Assembly (NCBI GenBank): GCA_023260935.1
Contig: JALQTL010000279.1
Location: 1 to 7,281 of the forward strand
Length of the DNA: 7,281 bases
Direction: 5' to 3'
From: Paracoccaceae bacterium
Lineage (GTDB): Bacteria; Pseudomonadota; Alphaproteobacteria; Rhodobacterales; Rhodobacteraceae
The notes beneath the pieces were generated by a model. That model worked only from the letters and a program-made list of their open reading frames with translations, made no database searches and was not told the DNA's origin. This document shows, in pieces, positions 1 to 5,571 of this stretch (its first letter is position 1; the number at the start of each line of letters is the position of its first letter). The translations under genes were made by a program, and so were the position numbers.

Positions 1-155
1 TGTCCTGCTTATTCAGTTTAAATTCTGGAACCTCATCAGGAGCTTGGCCTGATGACCTTTGTTCAAAATCTTTTTTTGCTCTTAAGTACCCCTCATGATC
101 ATGAAATCTCTCGATTATTTCTTGAGAGAACTCATCCTTAATATTTTTAGGGTTT
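1..155. other. AT-rich segment of foreign composition joined to sucC
   Basis: GC content drops to roughly 38% here against about 65% in the rest of the window, and the change falls exactly where SucC similarity stops (about 155/156). On the minus strand the sucC frame stays open across the whole segment and encodes a charged, hydrophilic, low-complexity-free stretch (for example NPKNIKDEFSQEIIERFHD) that I do not recognise. The segment contains a perfect 12-bp palindrome TCATGATCATGA (93-104) and an 8-bp inverted repeat TCATCAGG/CCTGATGA (33-40 and 48-55, 7-nt loop). It could be the edge of an inserted element, part of a gene from another replicon, or a chimeric join. No transposase, integrase or target-site duplication can be seen from this side. 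Confidence 0.7.
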
Positions 156-958
156 TCGCCATCCAGCGCGATGTAGTTCAGATCGAACTTCGAGGCGGCG
201 AGTTCCTTCGGGTCTTCTTCCGTTTCGTCGCGCAGGGCGGCGATGTCGCCATGGCGGTACAGCGCGTTGCCGTCAAAGCCCATCTTGGCGTCAAGGCATT
301 TCAGGTTGCCGTCGGTCATCACCACCAGCGGGTTGATTTCCAGCATGTCCATGTCTTTTTCGATGAACAGCCGATAGAGGTTCTTCACCAACGCCACGCA
401 TTGCTTGACCTGCGGGCCGGTCAGCCCAAGGGCGAAGGCCACGCGGCGGCCGTGGAAATCGGACAGGCCCGAGGCCGGATCGACGGTGAAGGAGAGGATC
501 TTTTCGGGCGTGTCATGGGCCACGTCCTCGATCGACATGCCGCCTTCGGTGGAGGCAACGAAGGAGATGCGGCTGGATTTGCGGTCGATCAGAACGGCGA
601 GGTAGAGTTCGCGTTCGATATCCGAGCCGTCTTCGATGTAGATGCGGTTCACCTGCTTGCCGGCGGGGCCGGTCTGGATGGTGACAAGCGTGCGGCCCAG
701 CATCTGGCGGGCGAACTGGTCGGCCTCTTCCACGCTGCGGGCAAGGCGGACGCCGCCCTTTTCACCGGCTTCGGGTTCCTTGAAGCTGCCCTTGCCGCGG
801 CCGCCGGCGTGGATCTGCGCTTTGACCACCCAGAGCGGGCCATCCAGTTCGCCTGCGGCTGTCTTGGCTTCTTCGGCGCGCATGACGACGCGGCCATCCG
901 AAACCGGAACCCCGTATTGGCGCAGCAGGGCTTTTGCCTGATATTCGTGGATGTTCAT
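1..958 (-). CDS. sucC: Succinyl-CoA synthetase beta subunit, 3'-truncated and fused to foreign sequence
   Basis: The ADP/GDP-forming beta subunit of succinyl-CoA ligase makes succinate and a nucleoside triphosphate from succinyl-CoA in the TCA cycle. The ATG at 956-958 is preceded by a GAGG Shine-Dalgarno (967-970) at 8-nt spacing, and the protein opens MNIHEYQAKALL, the family's standard start. The ATP-grasp domain is intact: K46, the GGRGKG loop at 52-57, and the Mg ligands N209 (EINPL) and D223 (CLDAKMGFD), equivalent to N199 and D213 of E. coli SucC. The frame is clean to LNYIALDG (G267). There the expected (D/N)IGCMVNGAGLA phosphate-binding segment and the ~120-residue ligase domain are missing. 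Instead the frame runs in AT-rich DNA for about 52 codons and is still open at base 1. As read, the product cannot be a working subunit. Either an insertion or an assembly chimera explains this. Identity of the first 267 residues is near certain. Confidence 0.93.
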   Translation of the reverse strand, partial: MNIHEYQAKALLRQYGVPVSDGRVVMRAEEAKTAAGELDGPLWVVKAQIHAGGRGKGSFKEPEAGEKGGVRLARSVEEADQFARQMLGRTLVTIQTGPAGKQVNRIYIEDGSDIERELYLAVLIDRKSSRISFVASTEGGMSIEDVAHDTPEKILSFTVDPASGLSDFHGRRVAFALGLTGPQVKQCVALVKNLYRLFIEKDMDMLEINPLVVMTDGNLKCLDAKMGFDGNALYRHGDIAALRDETEEDPKELAASKFDLNYIALDGENPKNIKDEFSQEIIERFHDHEGYLRAKKDFEQRSSGQAPDEVPEFKLNKQD

Positions 959-966
959 CGGTCGTC

Positions 967-970
967 CCTC
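967..970 (-). promoter_or_regulatory. Ribosome binding site of sucC
   Basis: GAGG on the minus strand, inside GAGGGA, lies 8 nt before the sucC ATG and supports that start codon. Confidence 0.6.
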
Positions 971-1022
971 GGCTGTTCGAATTTCGAGCGTGATGCCATG
1001 GAACCCGGCACCCACAAAACGC

Positions 1023-1057
1023 GATTTCCCAACAGGCGGGAAAACGGCGGGGAAATC
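1023..1057. repeat. Inverted repeat in the sucC leader/promoter region
   Basis: A perfect 8-bp inverted repeat, GATTTCCC (1023-1030) and GGGAAATC (1050-1057), has a 19-bp spacer. The spacer and right arm hold two similar G-rich motifs, GGCGGGAAAA and GGCGGGGAAA. It sits 65-100 bp upstream of the sucC ATG, between that start and the palindrome array. It could be a regulator site or part of the 5' leader. No convincing -35/-10 pair is recognisable, so the promoter itself is not located. Confidence 0.35.
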
Positions 1058-1064
1058 CGACATT

Positions 1065-1141
1065 TGTGATCACATGATTTGAGGCTGTGATCACGGCAAT
1101 GAAGCGTGTGATCACAGCGCCTGAGGGGAATTGTGATCACT
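1065..1141. promoter_or_regulatory. Array of four TGTGATCAC palindromes (putative operator cluster)
   Basis: Four near-identical palindromes begin at 1065 (TGTGATCACA), 1086 (TGTGATCACG), 1107 (TGTGATCACA) and 1132 (TGTGATCACT). The nine bases TGTGATCAC are invariant in all four. The first three are exactly 21 bp apart, two helical turns, and the last is 25 bp further, so a dimeric regulator could bind three of them on one face of the DNA. The cluster begins about 107 bp upstream of the sucC ATG. The two distal copies lie inside the methyltransferase gene, and copy three contains its TGA stop. Each copy carries a GATC. The absence of a 6-bp spacer makes this unlike an E. coli CRP site. I do not know the cognate regulator. 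Control of sucC is inferred from position only. Confidence 0.65.
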
Positions 1142-1828
1142 GGTCGCCGTCTGATTCGCGCCGGGGGCTGCCGGATCGGGCAGGGCGATGAAAAGGGCCT
1201 GCCCGCGGGGCAAAAGCACCTTGTGGCGTTGGGCTTTCCAGCCTGCGGCCGCTGTTAGCGCCAGCAGTCGGGCTTCGGGCAGGTGATAGGGGGGGCGGGT
1301 GTCATGCGTCACCACGCCGTCGGCCTGACGGAAGGCGCCGCTGCTTTCGGACGGGCGCAGGAAGACGGTGAAGAGGAAGGCCCGCACCGCCCCCAGACGC
1401 GGGCGCAGGCTGGCTAGGGCCGCGGCGACCACGGGTTCGGGCAGATGGGTGAAGACACCGAAGGCGATGGCGAAATCGATGTCCGGGGGAAGGCCGGGCA
1501 GGGCAAAGGCCGCGTCCCCGATCAGATGATTTTCTGGCAGGCGGCCGGGATCGGGCAATTCCGCCGCCCGGCCGCGCTGCATCAGGGCAAGGCTGGCATC
1601 CGAGGCCCAGTAATGGCCCGGGTGAAGAAAGGGCACGGCCTTGCAGCCAAGGCGCATGGAACCTGCGCCGATATCGACCAGCCGGTGATGCGGTTCCATC
1701 CCCGCCTCTTGCAGGATCTGCATCTGGATGCGGCCGGTTTCATCCCAGCGCCCGCCCACGATATCGCGGTGGCGGCCTGCGGCCAGGGCCTTTTCATAAA
1801 AGCCGGGTGCCAGATAGGGCGAGATCAC
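1112..1828 (-). CDS. Class I SAM-dependent methyltransferase of unknown substrate
   Basis: This 238-residue cytoplasmic protein has the Rossmann-type methyltransferase fold. The N-terminal helix carries GRHRDIVGGRWDETGR (18-33). The SAM-binding motif I follows as RLVDIGAGSMRLG (49-61), keeping D52, G54 and G56. After it comes LHPGHYWASDAS (68-79), whose D77 sits where the acidic ribose-binding residue is expected. A later strand reads FAIAFGVFTHLP (119-130), matching the usual motif IV region. The start chosen is GTG (1826-1828), which overlaps the pepT stop by GTGA and implies translational coupling. An in-frame ATG further upstream would give a 261-residue form with a glycine-rich head lying inside pepT and is unlikely. 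The final residues are encoded by operator-like palindromes. The pattern resembles a widespread family of uncharacterised methyltransferases, and the substrate (protein, lipid or small molecule) cannot be told from the sequence. Confidence 0.8.
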   Translation of the reverse strand: MISPYLAPGFYEKALAAGRHRDIVGGRWDETGRIQMQILQEAGMEPHHRLVDIGAGSMRLGCKAVPFLHPGHYWASDASLALMQRGRAAELPDPGRLPENHLIGDAAFALPGLPPDIDFAIAFGVFTHLPEPVVAAALASLRPRLGAVRAFLFTVFLRPSESSGAFRQADGVVTHDTRPPYHLPEARLLALTAAAGWKAQRHKVLLPRGQALFIALPDPAAPGANQTATSDHNSPQAL

Positions 1829-3057
1829 CCCGCCGCTTCCTGAACCAGTTCCAGCATCAGACGGGTGGCCACCGCCATATCCTGCACCGAAACCCATTCC
1901 AGCGGGCCGTGGATGTTTTGCATGCCGGTAAAGAGGTTGGGGCAGGGGATGCCCATTTCCGTCAGGCGTGATCCATCGGTGCCGCCGCGAATGGGCACGC
2001 TGACCGGTTCCACCCCGATCTTGCGGGCGGCTTTGCGGGCCAGATCTACGGGTGTCATGTCATTTTCCAGCCAATAGCGCATGGTGCGGTATTGCGGGCG
2101 GATGGTGCAGGTGATTTCGGCGCGCGGCTCGCCCTGTTGCACGGCGGCACAGACGGTTTTCAGAAGCTCGCCCTTGGCGGCCAGCCCGTCGCGTTCAAAG
2201 TCACGCAGGATGAAGCGCAAGGTAGCTTCGGCGCTGCCGCCGGCCAATTCGTAGACGTGGATGAAGCCTTCGCGGCCCTCGGTGGTTTCGGGGGTCATGG
2301 TGGCATGTGGAAGGGCATCGATGATCTTGGCGGCAAGATGCAGGGCGTTGACCATCTTGCCCTTGGCATAGCCGGGATGGATCGAGACGCCCTTGACCGT
2401 GACAACCGCCCCATCGGCGGAAAAGCTTTCATATTCGATTTCGCCCACGGCGCCGCCATCGAAGGTATAGGCGAAATCGGCGGCCAGATCCTTTGGCAGC
2501 CGGCTGTCAACGCCGCGGCCGATTTCCTCGTCCGGTGTAAAGGCGATGCGCAGGGTGGGGCGGGCGATCTGCGGGTTGGCCAGCAGGTGCCGGGCGGCTG
2601 TCATGATGATGGCGACGCCGGCCTTGTCATCCGCGCCCAGAAGCGTGGTGCCCGAGGCGGTGATGATGTCATGCCCCTGCTTTTCGGCCAGATAGGGAAA
2701 GTCCTTTGGCGAAAGCACAAGGCCCGGCGCATCGGGGAAGGTGATGTCGCCGCCGTTCCAGCCCTTGATGGTGCGGGGTTTCACCCCGGTTGCGTTGAAT
2801 TGCGGGGCGGTATCGATATGGGCCAGAAAGCCCAGGGTCGGGCCGGGGGCGGTGCCGGGGATGGTGGCCAGCACCGTGCCGTAATCGGTAAGGGTCACAT
2901 CCGTGGCCCCGATTTCGGCCAGCTCATCGCGCAGCAGGCGCAGGATATCCCACTGGATCGCCGTTGACGGCGCGGTTTCAGAGGTTTCGTCGCTTTGGCT
3001 GTCGATCGCGGCATAGCGCGTCAGGCGGCTGTGCAGTTCGGCATCGAATTCGGTCAT
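1825..3057 (-). CDS. pepT: Peptidase T (tripeptide aminopeptidase)
   Basis: A cytosolic dizinc M20B aminopeptidase that removes the N-terminal residue of tripeptides, contributing to peptide turnover. At 410 residues it matches the usual ~408. The metal ligands and catalytic residues are all present: H80 and D82 in AHIDT, the bridging D143 in TLLGADDKAG, catalytic E177 and ligand E178 in PDEEIGRG, D200 in TFDGG, and H383 in NIHGPLEW. The dimerisation-lid segment SIHPGYAKGKMVNA and the C-terminal RGGTDGSRLTEMGIPCPN are also typical. The start at 3055-3057 (MTEFDAEL) is set by GGGAGAAG immediately upstream. An upstream in-frame start would add 17 proline-rich residues and is not favoured. It follows the thioesterase gene by 64 bp and overlaps the methyltransferase start. 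No missing residue or frameshift is seen. Confidence 0.95.
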   Translation of the reverse strand: MTEFDAELHSRLTRYAAIDSQSDETSETAPSTAIQWDILRLLRDELAEIGATDVTLTDYGTVLATIPGTAPGPTLGFLAHIDTAPQFNATGVKPRTIKGWNGGDITFPDAPGLVLSPKDFPYLAEKQGHDIITASGTTLLGADDKAGVAIIMTAARHLLANPQIARPTLRIAFTPDEEIGRGVDSRLPKDLAADFAYTFDGGAVGEIEYESFSADGAVVTVKGVSIHPGYAKGKMVNALHLAAKIIDALPHATMTPETTEGREGFIHVYELAGGSAEATLRFILRDFERDGLAAKGELLKTVCAAVQQGEPRAEITCTIRPQYRTMRYWLENDMTPVDLARKAARKIGVEPVSVPIRGGTDGSRLTEMGIPCPNLFTGMQNIHGPLEWVSVQDMAVATRLMLELVQEAAG

Positions 3058-3060
3058 GGT

Positions 3061-3068
3061 CTTCTCCC
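3061..3068 (-). promoter_or_regulatory. Ribosome binding site of pepT
   Basis: GGGAGAAG on the minus strand places GGAG 6 nt before the ATG at 3057. This decides that start over the in-frame ATG 51 bases upstream. Confidence 0.65.
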
Positions 3069-3121
3069 GCTCTGGGGTGATCTGGGGCCGGGGAGGGGGG
3101 CGTGTCAATGCTTGCGCGGCC

Positions 3122-3553
3122 CTAGCCTTGGGGAACCACCATGATGGTCTGCTGCATGATGGCGCAGGTCTTCTGGCCTGTGTCCGACAGGGCCAGCACT
3201 TCGGCGGTGGTGACGATCAGCGTGCGGCCCGCGCGGATGACGCGGCCCCGGGCCAGCAGGCTGGTGCCGGTGGCGGGGGCCATCATGTTGATCTTGTATT
3301 CCACCGTCAGCACCTCGGCCCCTTCGGGGGCGCGGGTCAGCGCGGCATAGCCTGCGGCGCTGTCGGCGATCATTCCCACCACGCCGCCATGCACGAAGCC
3401 CACCTGTTGCAGGATGCCATCCCAGACCGGCAGATGGATTTCGGCCTGCCCCGGTGACAGATGGTGCAGGCTGGCGCGGATCGTCGCCATGGCCGATTGC
3501 CGCGCGAAGCTGTTTCGGATGAAGGCATCGCGGGCGGGGGAAAGGACTGTCAT
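3122..3553 (-). CDS. PaaI-family hotdog-fold acyl-CoA thioesterase
   Basis: A predicted cytoplasmic thioesterase that hydrolyses acyl- or aryl-CoA to free CoA and acid. The 143-residue length suits the single hotdog domain of the PaaI/YbgC-like group. The family signature is clear: HGGVVGMIADSAAG at 55-68, with D64 in the catalytic position, followed by the strands EVLTVEYKINMMAPATG and GRTLIVTTAEV. The start is uncertain. The ATG at 3551-3553 (MTVLSPARD) gives the expected length but has no good Shine-Dalgarno. A TTG at 3589 would add 12 residues and sits in the loop of a small hairpin. It lies 45 bp after the crotonase gene and 64 bp before pepT, in the same direction, so it is probably cotranscribed. 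Its likely job is recycling CoA from an intermediate or dead-end thioester made by the neighbouring crotonase pathway, but the substrate is not deducible. Confidence 0.87.
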   Translation of the reverse strand: MTVLSPARDAFIRNSFARQSAMATIRASLHHLSPGQAEIHLPVWDGILQQVGFVHGGVVGMIADSAAGYAALTRAPEGAEVLTVEYKINMMAPATGTSLLARGRVIRAGRTLIVTTAEVLALSDTGQKTCAIMQQTIMVVPQG

Positions 3554-3578
3554 GCCGGCAGGGTAGGGCCGGGTTGTG

Positions 3579-3597
3579 GCGGCGGTCAAGCCGCCGC
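3579..3597. repeat. Small hairpin between crotonase and thioesterase genes
   Basis: A perfect 7-bp stem, GCGGCGG (3579-3585) and CCGCCGC (3591-3597), with a 5-nt loop directly follows the crotonase stop codon on the minus strand. It has no U-tract, so it is more likely an intercistronic structure affecting mRNA stability or thioesterase initiation than a terminator. Confidence 0.35.
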
Positions 3598-3598
3598 T

Positions 3599-4396
3599 TC
3601 ATCCGCGGATGCGGGGGCCCGAACCATCGGCAAAGGCGGCAAGGCGCGCGCGTGCGGCAGGCTGGGTGTTGACAACGCCCGCCACCACAGCCTCGGCATA
3701 GGAGGCATCAAGCGCCGACATGTTGCCCATGTGGCTGATGGCCGAGCAGATGGCGAAGTTGGTCAGTGGCAGGTTCTGGGCCGCGCGGCGGGCCAGTTCC
3801 AGCGCGGTGTCAAAGCTGGAGCCTTCGACAAGGTATTGCGTCAGCCCCACATCCACCGCCTCTTGCCCCTTGTAGATGCGCCCCGTCAGCATCATGTCGA
3901 TCATCCGCGCCTTTCCGACAAGGCCCGCGACCCGGATCGTGGCGCCGCCCCCGGTGAAAAGGCCGCGCTGGCCTTCGGGCAGGGCGAAGTAGGTAGAGGC
4001 ATCGGCCACGCGGATATGCGCGCTGCTGGCCAGTTCCAGCCCGCCGCCCACGACGGCGCCCTTCAGCGCCGCGATGACGGGCACGCCGCCGTATTCCATC
4101 TTGTTGAACGCCTCGTGCCAGCGCAGGCAAAGGTGCATGAAATCGGCGGGGCTGCGGTCTTCGCGGTGGTGTTCGACAAGATCGAGCCCGGCGCAGAAAT
4201 GATCGCCTTCCGCCGCCAGCACGACCGCGCGCACGCCGCTGCGGGGCAGCATGGAAAAGAGCGTCACCAGTTCTTCGACCGTTTCGGCGTTCAGCGCATT
4301 GCGCTTGGCCGGGCGGTTCAGCCGCGCCACCAGAACGCCGTCATCGTGCAGGTCAAGGGCGATGTTGGTCAGATTCAGGCTGCGCGGATCGGTCAT
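3599..4396 (-). CDS. Enoyl-CoA hydratase/isomerase (crotonase) family protein
   Basis: A 265-residue crotonase-fold enzyme acting on a CoA thioester in the cytosol, normally as a trimer or hexamer. The sequence shows LNRPAKRNALN (26-36), the oxyanion-hole segment HFCAGLDL (66-73), and GAVVGGGLELA (113-123). E121 matches the first catalytic glutamate of rat enoyl-CoA hydratase (E144). YFALPEGQRGLF follows with E141, the second (E164), so hydratase activity is plausible. Two ATG codons are adjacent, and AAGGAG at 4403-4408 lies 6 nt from the second and 3 nt from the first, so the second is chosen. It resembles a bacterial subgroup with the HIRVAD and GLFTGGGATIRVA segments whose substrates are not well assigned. 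It follows the DmdA-like gene by 71 bp, and that context invites comparison with the DMSP-pathway hydratase DmdD, but orthology is not claimed. Confidence 0.9.
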   Translation of the reverse strand: MTDPRSLNLTNIALDLHDDGVLVARLNRPAKRNALNAETVEELVTLFSMLPRSGVRAVVLAAEGDHFCAGLDLVEHHREDRSPADFMHLCLRWHEAFNKMEYGGVPVIAALKGAVVGGGLELASSAHIRVADASTYFALPEGQRGLFTGGGATIRVAGLVGKARMIDMMLTGRIYKGQEAVDVGLTQYLVEGSSFDTALELARRAAQNLPLTNFAICSAISHMGNMSALDASYAEAVVAGVVNTQPAARARLAAFADGSGPRIRG

Positions 4397-4402
4397 CATT
4401 GT

Positions 4403-4408
4403 CTCCTT
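4403..4408 (-). promoter_or_regulatory. Ribosome binding site of the crotonase gene
   Basis: AAGGAG on the minus strand is a strong Shine-Dalgarno. Its spacing (6 nt) favours the second of two adjacent ATG codons, at 4396. Confidence 0.65.
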
Positions 4409-4419
4409 CTTGCGGGGCG

Positions 4420-4445
4420 GGCAGGGGGGCGGTGGCCCCCCTGCC
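4420..4445. repeat. Very stable GC-rich intercistronic hairpin
   Basis: A perfect 11-bp stem, GGCAGGGGGGC (4420-4430) and GCCCCCCTGCC (4435-4445), has a 4-nt loop. It occupies much of the 71-bp gap between the DmdA-like gene and the crotonase gene. On the minus-strand transcript it is followed by CGCCCCGCAAG and not by uridines, so it does not look like an intrinsic terminator. It may protect the upstream mRNA or give partial polarity, making the first gene more abundant than the rest. Confidence 0.55.
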
Positions 4446-4467
4446 TTGTCAGATCATGGATCGCGGA

Positions 4468-5571
4468 TCAGAGGAAGGGCAGTTCCACCAGACGGCCCGT
4501 CACTGGCCCGGCGCTGCGCTGAACCGTTACCGTTTCGCCGGGGGGCACGGCAGACGAGATCAAGGCATAGCCGATGTTGGCCTGCATCCGCGGGGACCAG
4601 ACGCAGTTGGTCATCTTGCCGACGACGGCTCCGTTCCGGAGGATGGCTTCGGGCAGTGCCCCCATGGGGGCCGGTGCGTCGCCGTCAAGGATGATGCCCA
4701 GCTGATGCCGTTTGACACCTTCGGCCTTGATCCGGCGCAGGGCCTTGATCCCCACCACATCATCGGCCACATCCAGATCGACGTATTTGCCAAGGCGCAC
4801 TTCGAAGGGGTTGGTCTGGTCATCGGTATCACCACCGACCGAGACAAGGCCGCTTTCGGTGCGCTCTGCCGTGGCGGGGGCGCCGGGGCCGATGCCCCAG
4901 GGCTGGCCTGCTTCCTTGAAGATGTTCCAAAGCTGCGTGCCCTTGGTGCCGTCTTTCAGATAGATCTCGAACCCGCCCTGTTTTGACCAGCCCGACCGCT
5001 GCACGGCGACGGGGATGCCCTGAATCTCGGTTTCCCGGAACCAGAAGTATTTCAGCCCGCGCACCCAATCGCCCAGCACATGGGCCACCACGTCCTCGGC
5101 CTTGGGGCCTTGCAGGGCCATGGGCGAGACATCGGGCTCGCTGACCTCGACGTTCAGGCCGCGTTCGGCGGCAATGGCCCCGGCCCAGAACCAGATGTCA
5201 CTGTCGGCGATCGAGAGCCAATAGAGATCGTCAGCCAGCTTCAGCAGGATCGGGTCATTGATGATGGTGCCGCGATGGTTGCAAAGCGGGACATATTTTC
5301 CCTGCCCCACGGCACATGTCGACAGATCGCGGGGCGACAGGATTTGCGCCAGACGCGCGGCATCGGGGCCTTTCAGCTGGACCTGACGTTCCACCCCCAC
5401 ATCCCATTGCGACACGCCGTTGATCAGGCGCCAGTATTCCGCCTCGGGGTTGCCATAGGACGTGGGCATGATCATGCGGTTGTAGACATTGGCCGCAACG
5501 AGGCCTTCGGCGACGGTGGCGTCAAAGAAGGGCGACGGGCGCACCCGGGCGGTGGGAGAGAAGGAAAACAT
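4468..5571 (-). CDS. DmdA-like THF-dependent demethylase (GcvT-fold family)
   Basis: A 367-residue aminomethyltransferase-fold protein, closer to DMSP demethylase DmdA than to glycine-cleavage GcvT. DmdA moves a methyl group from DMSP to tetrahydrofolate. The protein shows QWDVGVERQVQLKGPDAARL (55-74) and the SPRDL segment (79-83). Where GcvT has a GG...DD motif with its catalytic aspartate, this protein reads HRGTIINDP (99-107), so the first acidic position is Asn. RSGWSKQGGFEIY (192-204) replaces GcvT's RTGYTGE-type motif and, as I recall it, matches DmdA. The C-terminal barrel domain is complete and ends in RLVELPFL. The ATG at 5571 has AAGGGG (5580-5585) 8 nt upstream. It heads the operon, opposite a LysR gene. 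The substrate may be DMSP or another methylated or C1-donating compound, since several DmdA-like clades lack shown DMSP activity. Confidence 0.83.
   Translation of the reverse strand: MFSFSPTARVRPSPFFDATVAEGLVAANVYNRMIMPTSYGNPEAEYWRLINGVSQWDVGVERQVQLKGPDAARLAQILSPRDLSTCAVGQGKYVPLCNHRGTIINDPILLKLADDLYWLSIADSDIWFWAGAIAAERGLNVEVSEPDVSPMALQGPKAEDVVAHVLGDWVRGLKYFWFRETEIQGIPVAVQRSGWSKQGGFEIYLKDGTKGTQLWNIFKEAGQPWGIGPGAPATAERTESGLVSVGGDTDDQTNPFEVRLGKYVDLDVADDVVGIKALRRIKAEGVKRHQLGIILDGDAPAPMGALPEAILRNGAVVGKMTNCVWSPRMQANIGYALISSAVPPGETVTVQRSAGPVTGRLVELPFL

Noticed and set aside
1..175. An intein or group I intron interrupting sucC.
   Set aside because: No Cys or Ser begins the inserted frame, no splicing blocks or intron core elements are visible, and the downstream junction is outside the window.
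95..1069. A long plus-strand open frame opposite sucC.
   Set aside because: It is antisense to a clear sucC gene, has no recognisable motifs, and such frames are common opposite GC-rich codons.
1065..1141. A CRISPR array made from the four repeats.
   Set aside because: Repeats of 9-10 bp with 11-15 bp between them are far too short, and no cas gene is near.
1065..1141. CRP/FNR-type binding sites.
   Set aside because: CRP half sites TGTGA and TCACA are separated by 6 bp and FNR uses TTGAT-N4-ATCAA; here the half sites touch or merge in TGTGATCACA.
2092..2967. A 291-codon plus-strand frame rich in Gly and Ala.
   Set aside because: It is the mirror of pepT, whose metal ligands are all intact on the minus strand.
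3105..3602. A minus-strand frame starting in an ATGA overlap with the crotonase stop.
   Set aside because: The overlap is tempting, but the translation is low-complexity Arg/Pro/His-rich, while the neighbouring frame encodes a full hotdog thioesterase with its HGG...D motif.
3461..4522. A 353-codon plus-strand frame.
   Set aside because: It spans antisense to the crotonase gene and both its gaps, with no start signal or family motif.
4468..5571. The glycine cleavage T protein gcvT.
   Set aside because: No gcvH or gcvP is adjacent, and the RSGWSKQGGFE and INDP motifs differ from GcvT and resemble DmdA.
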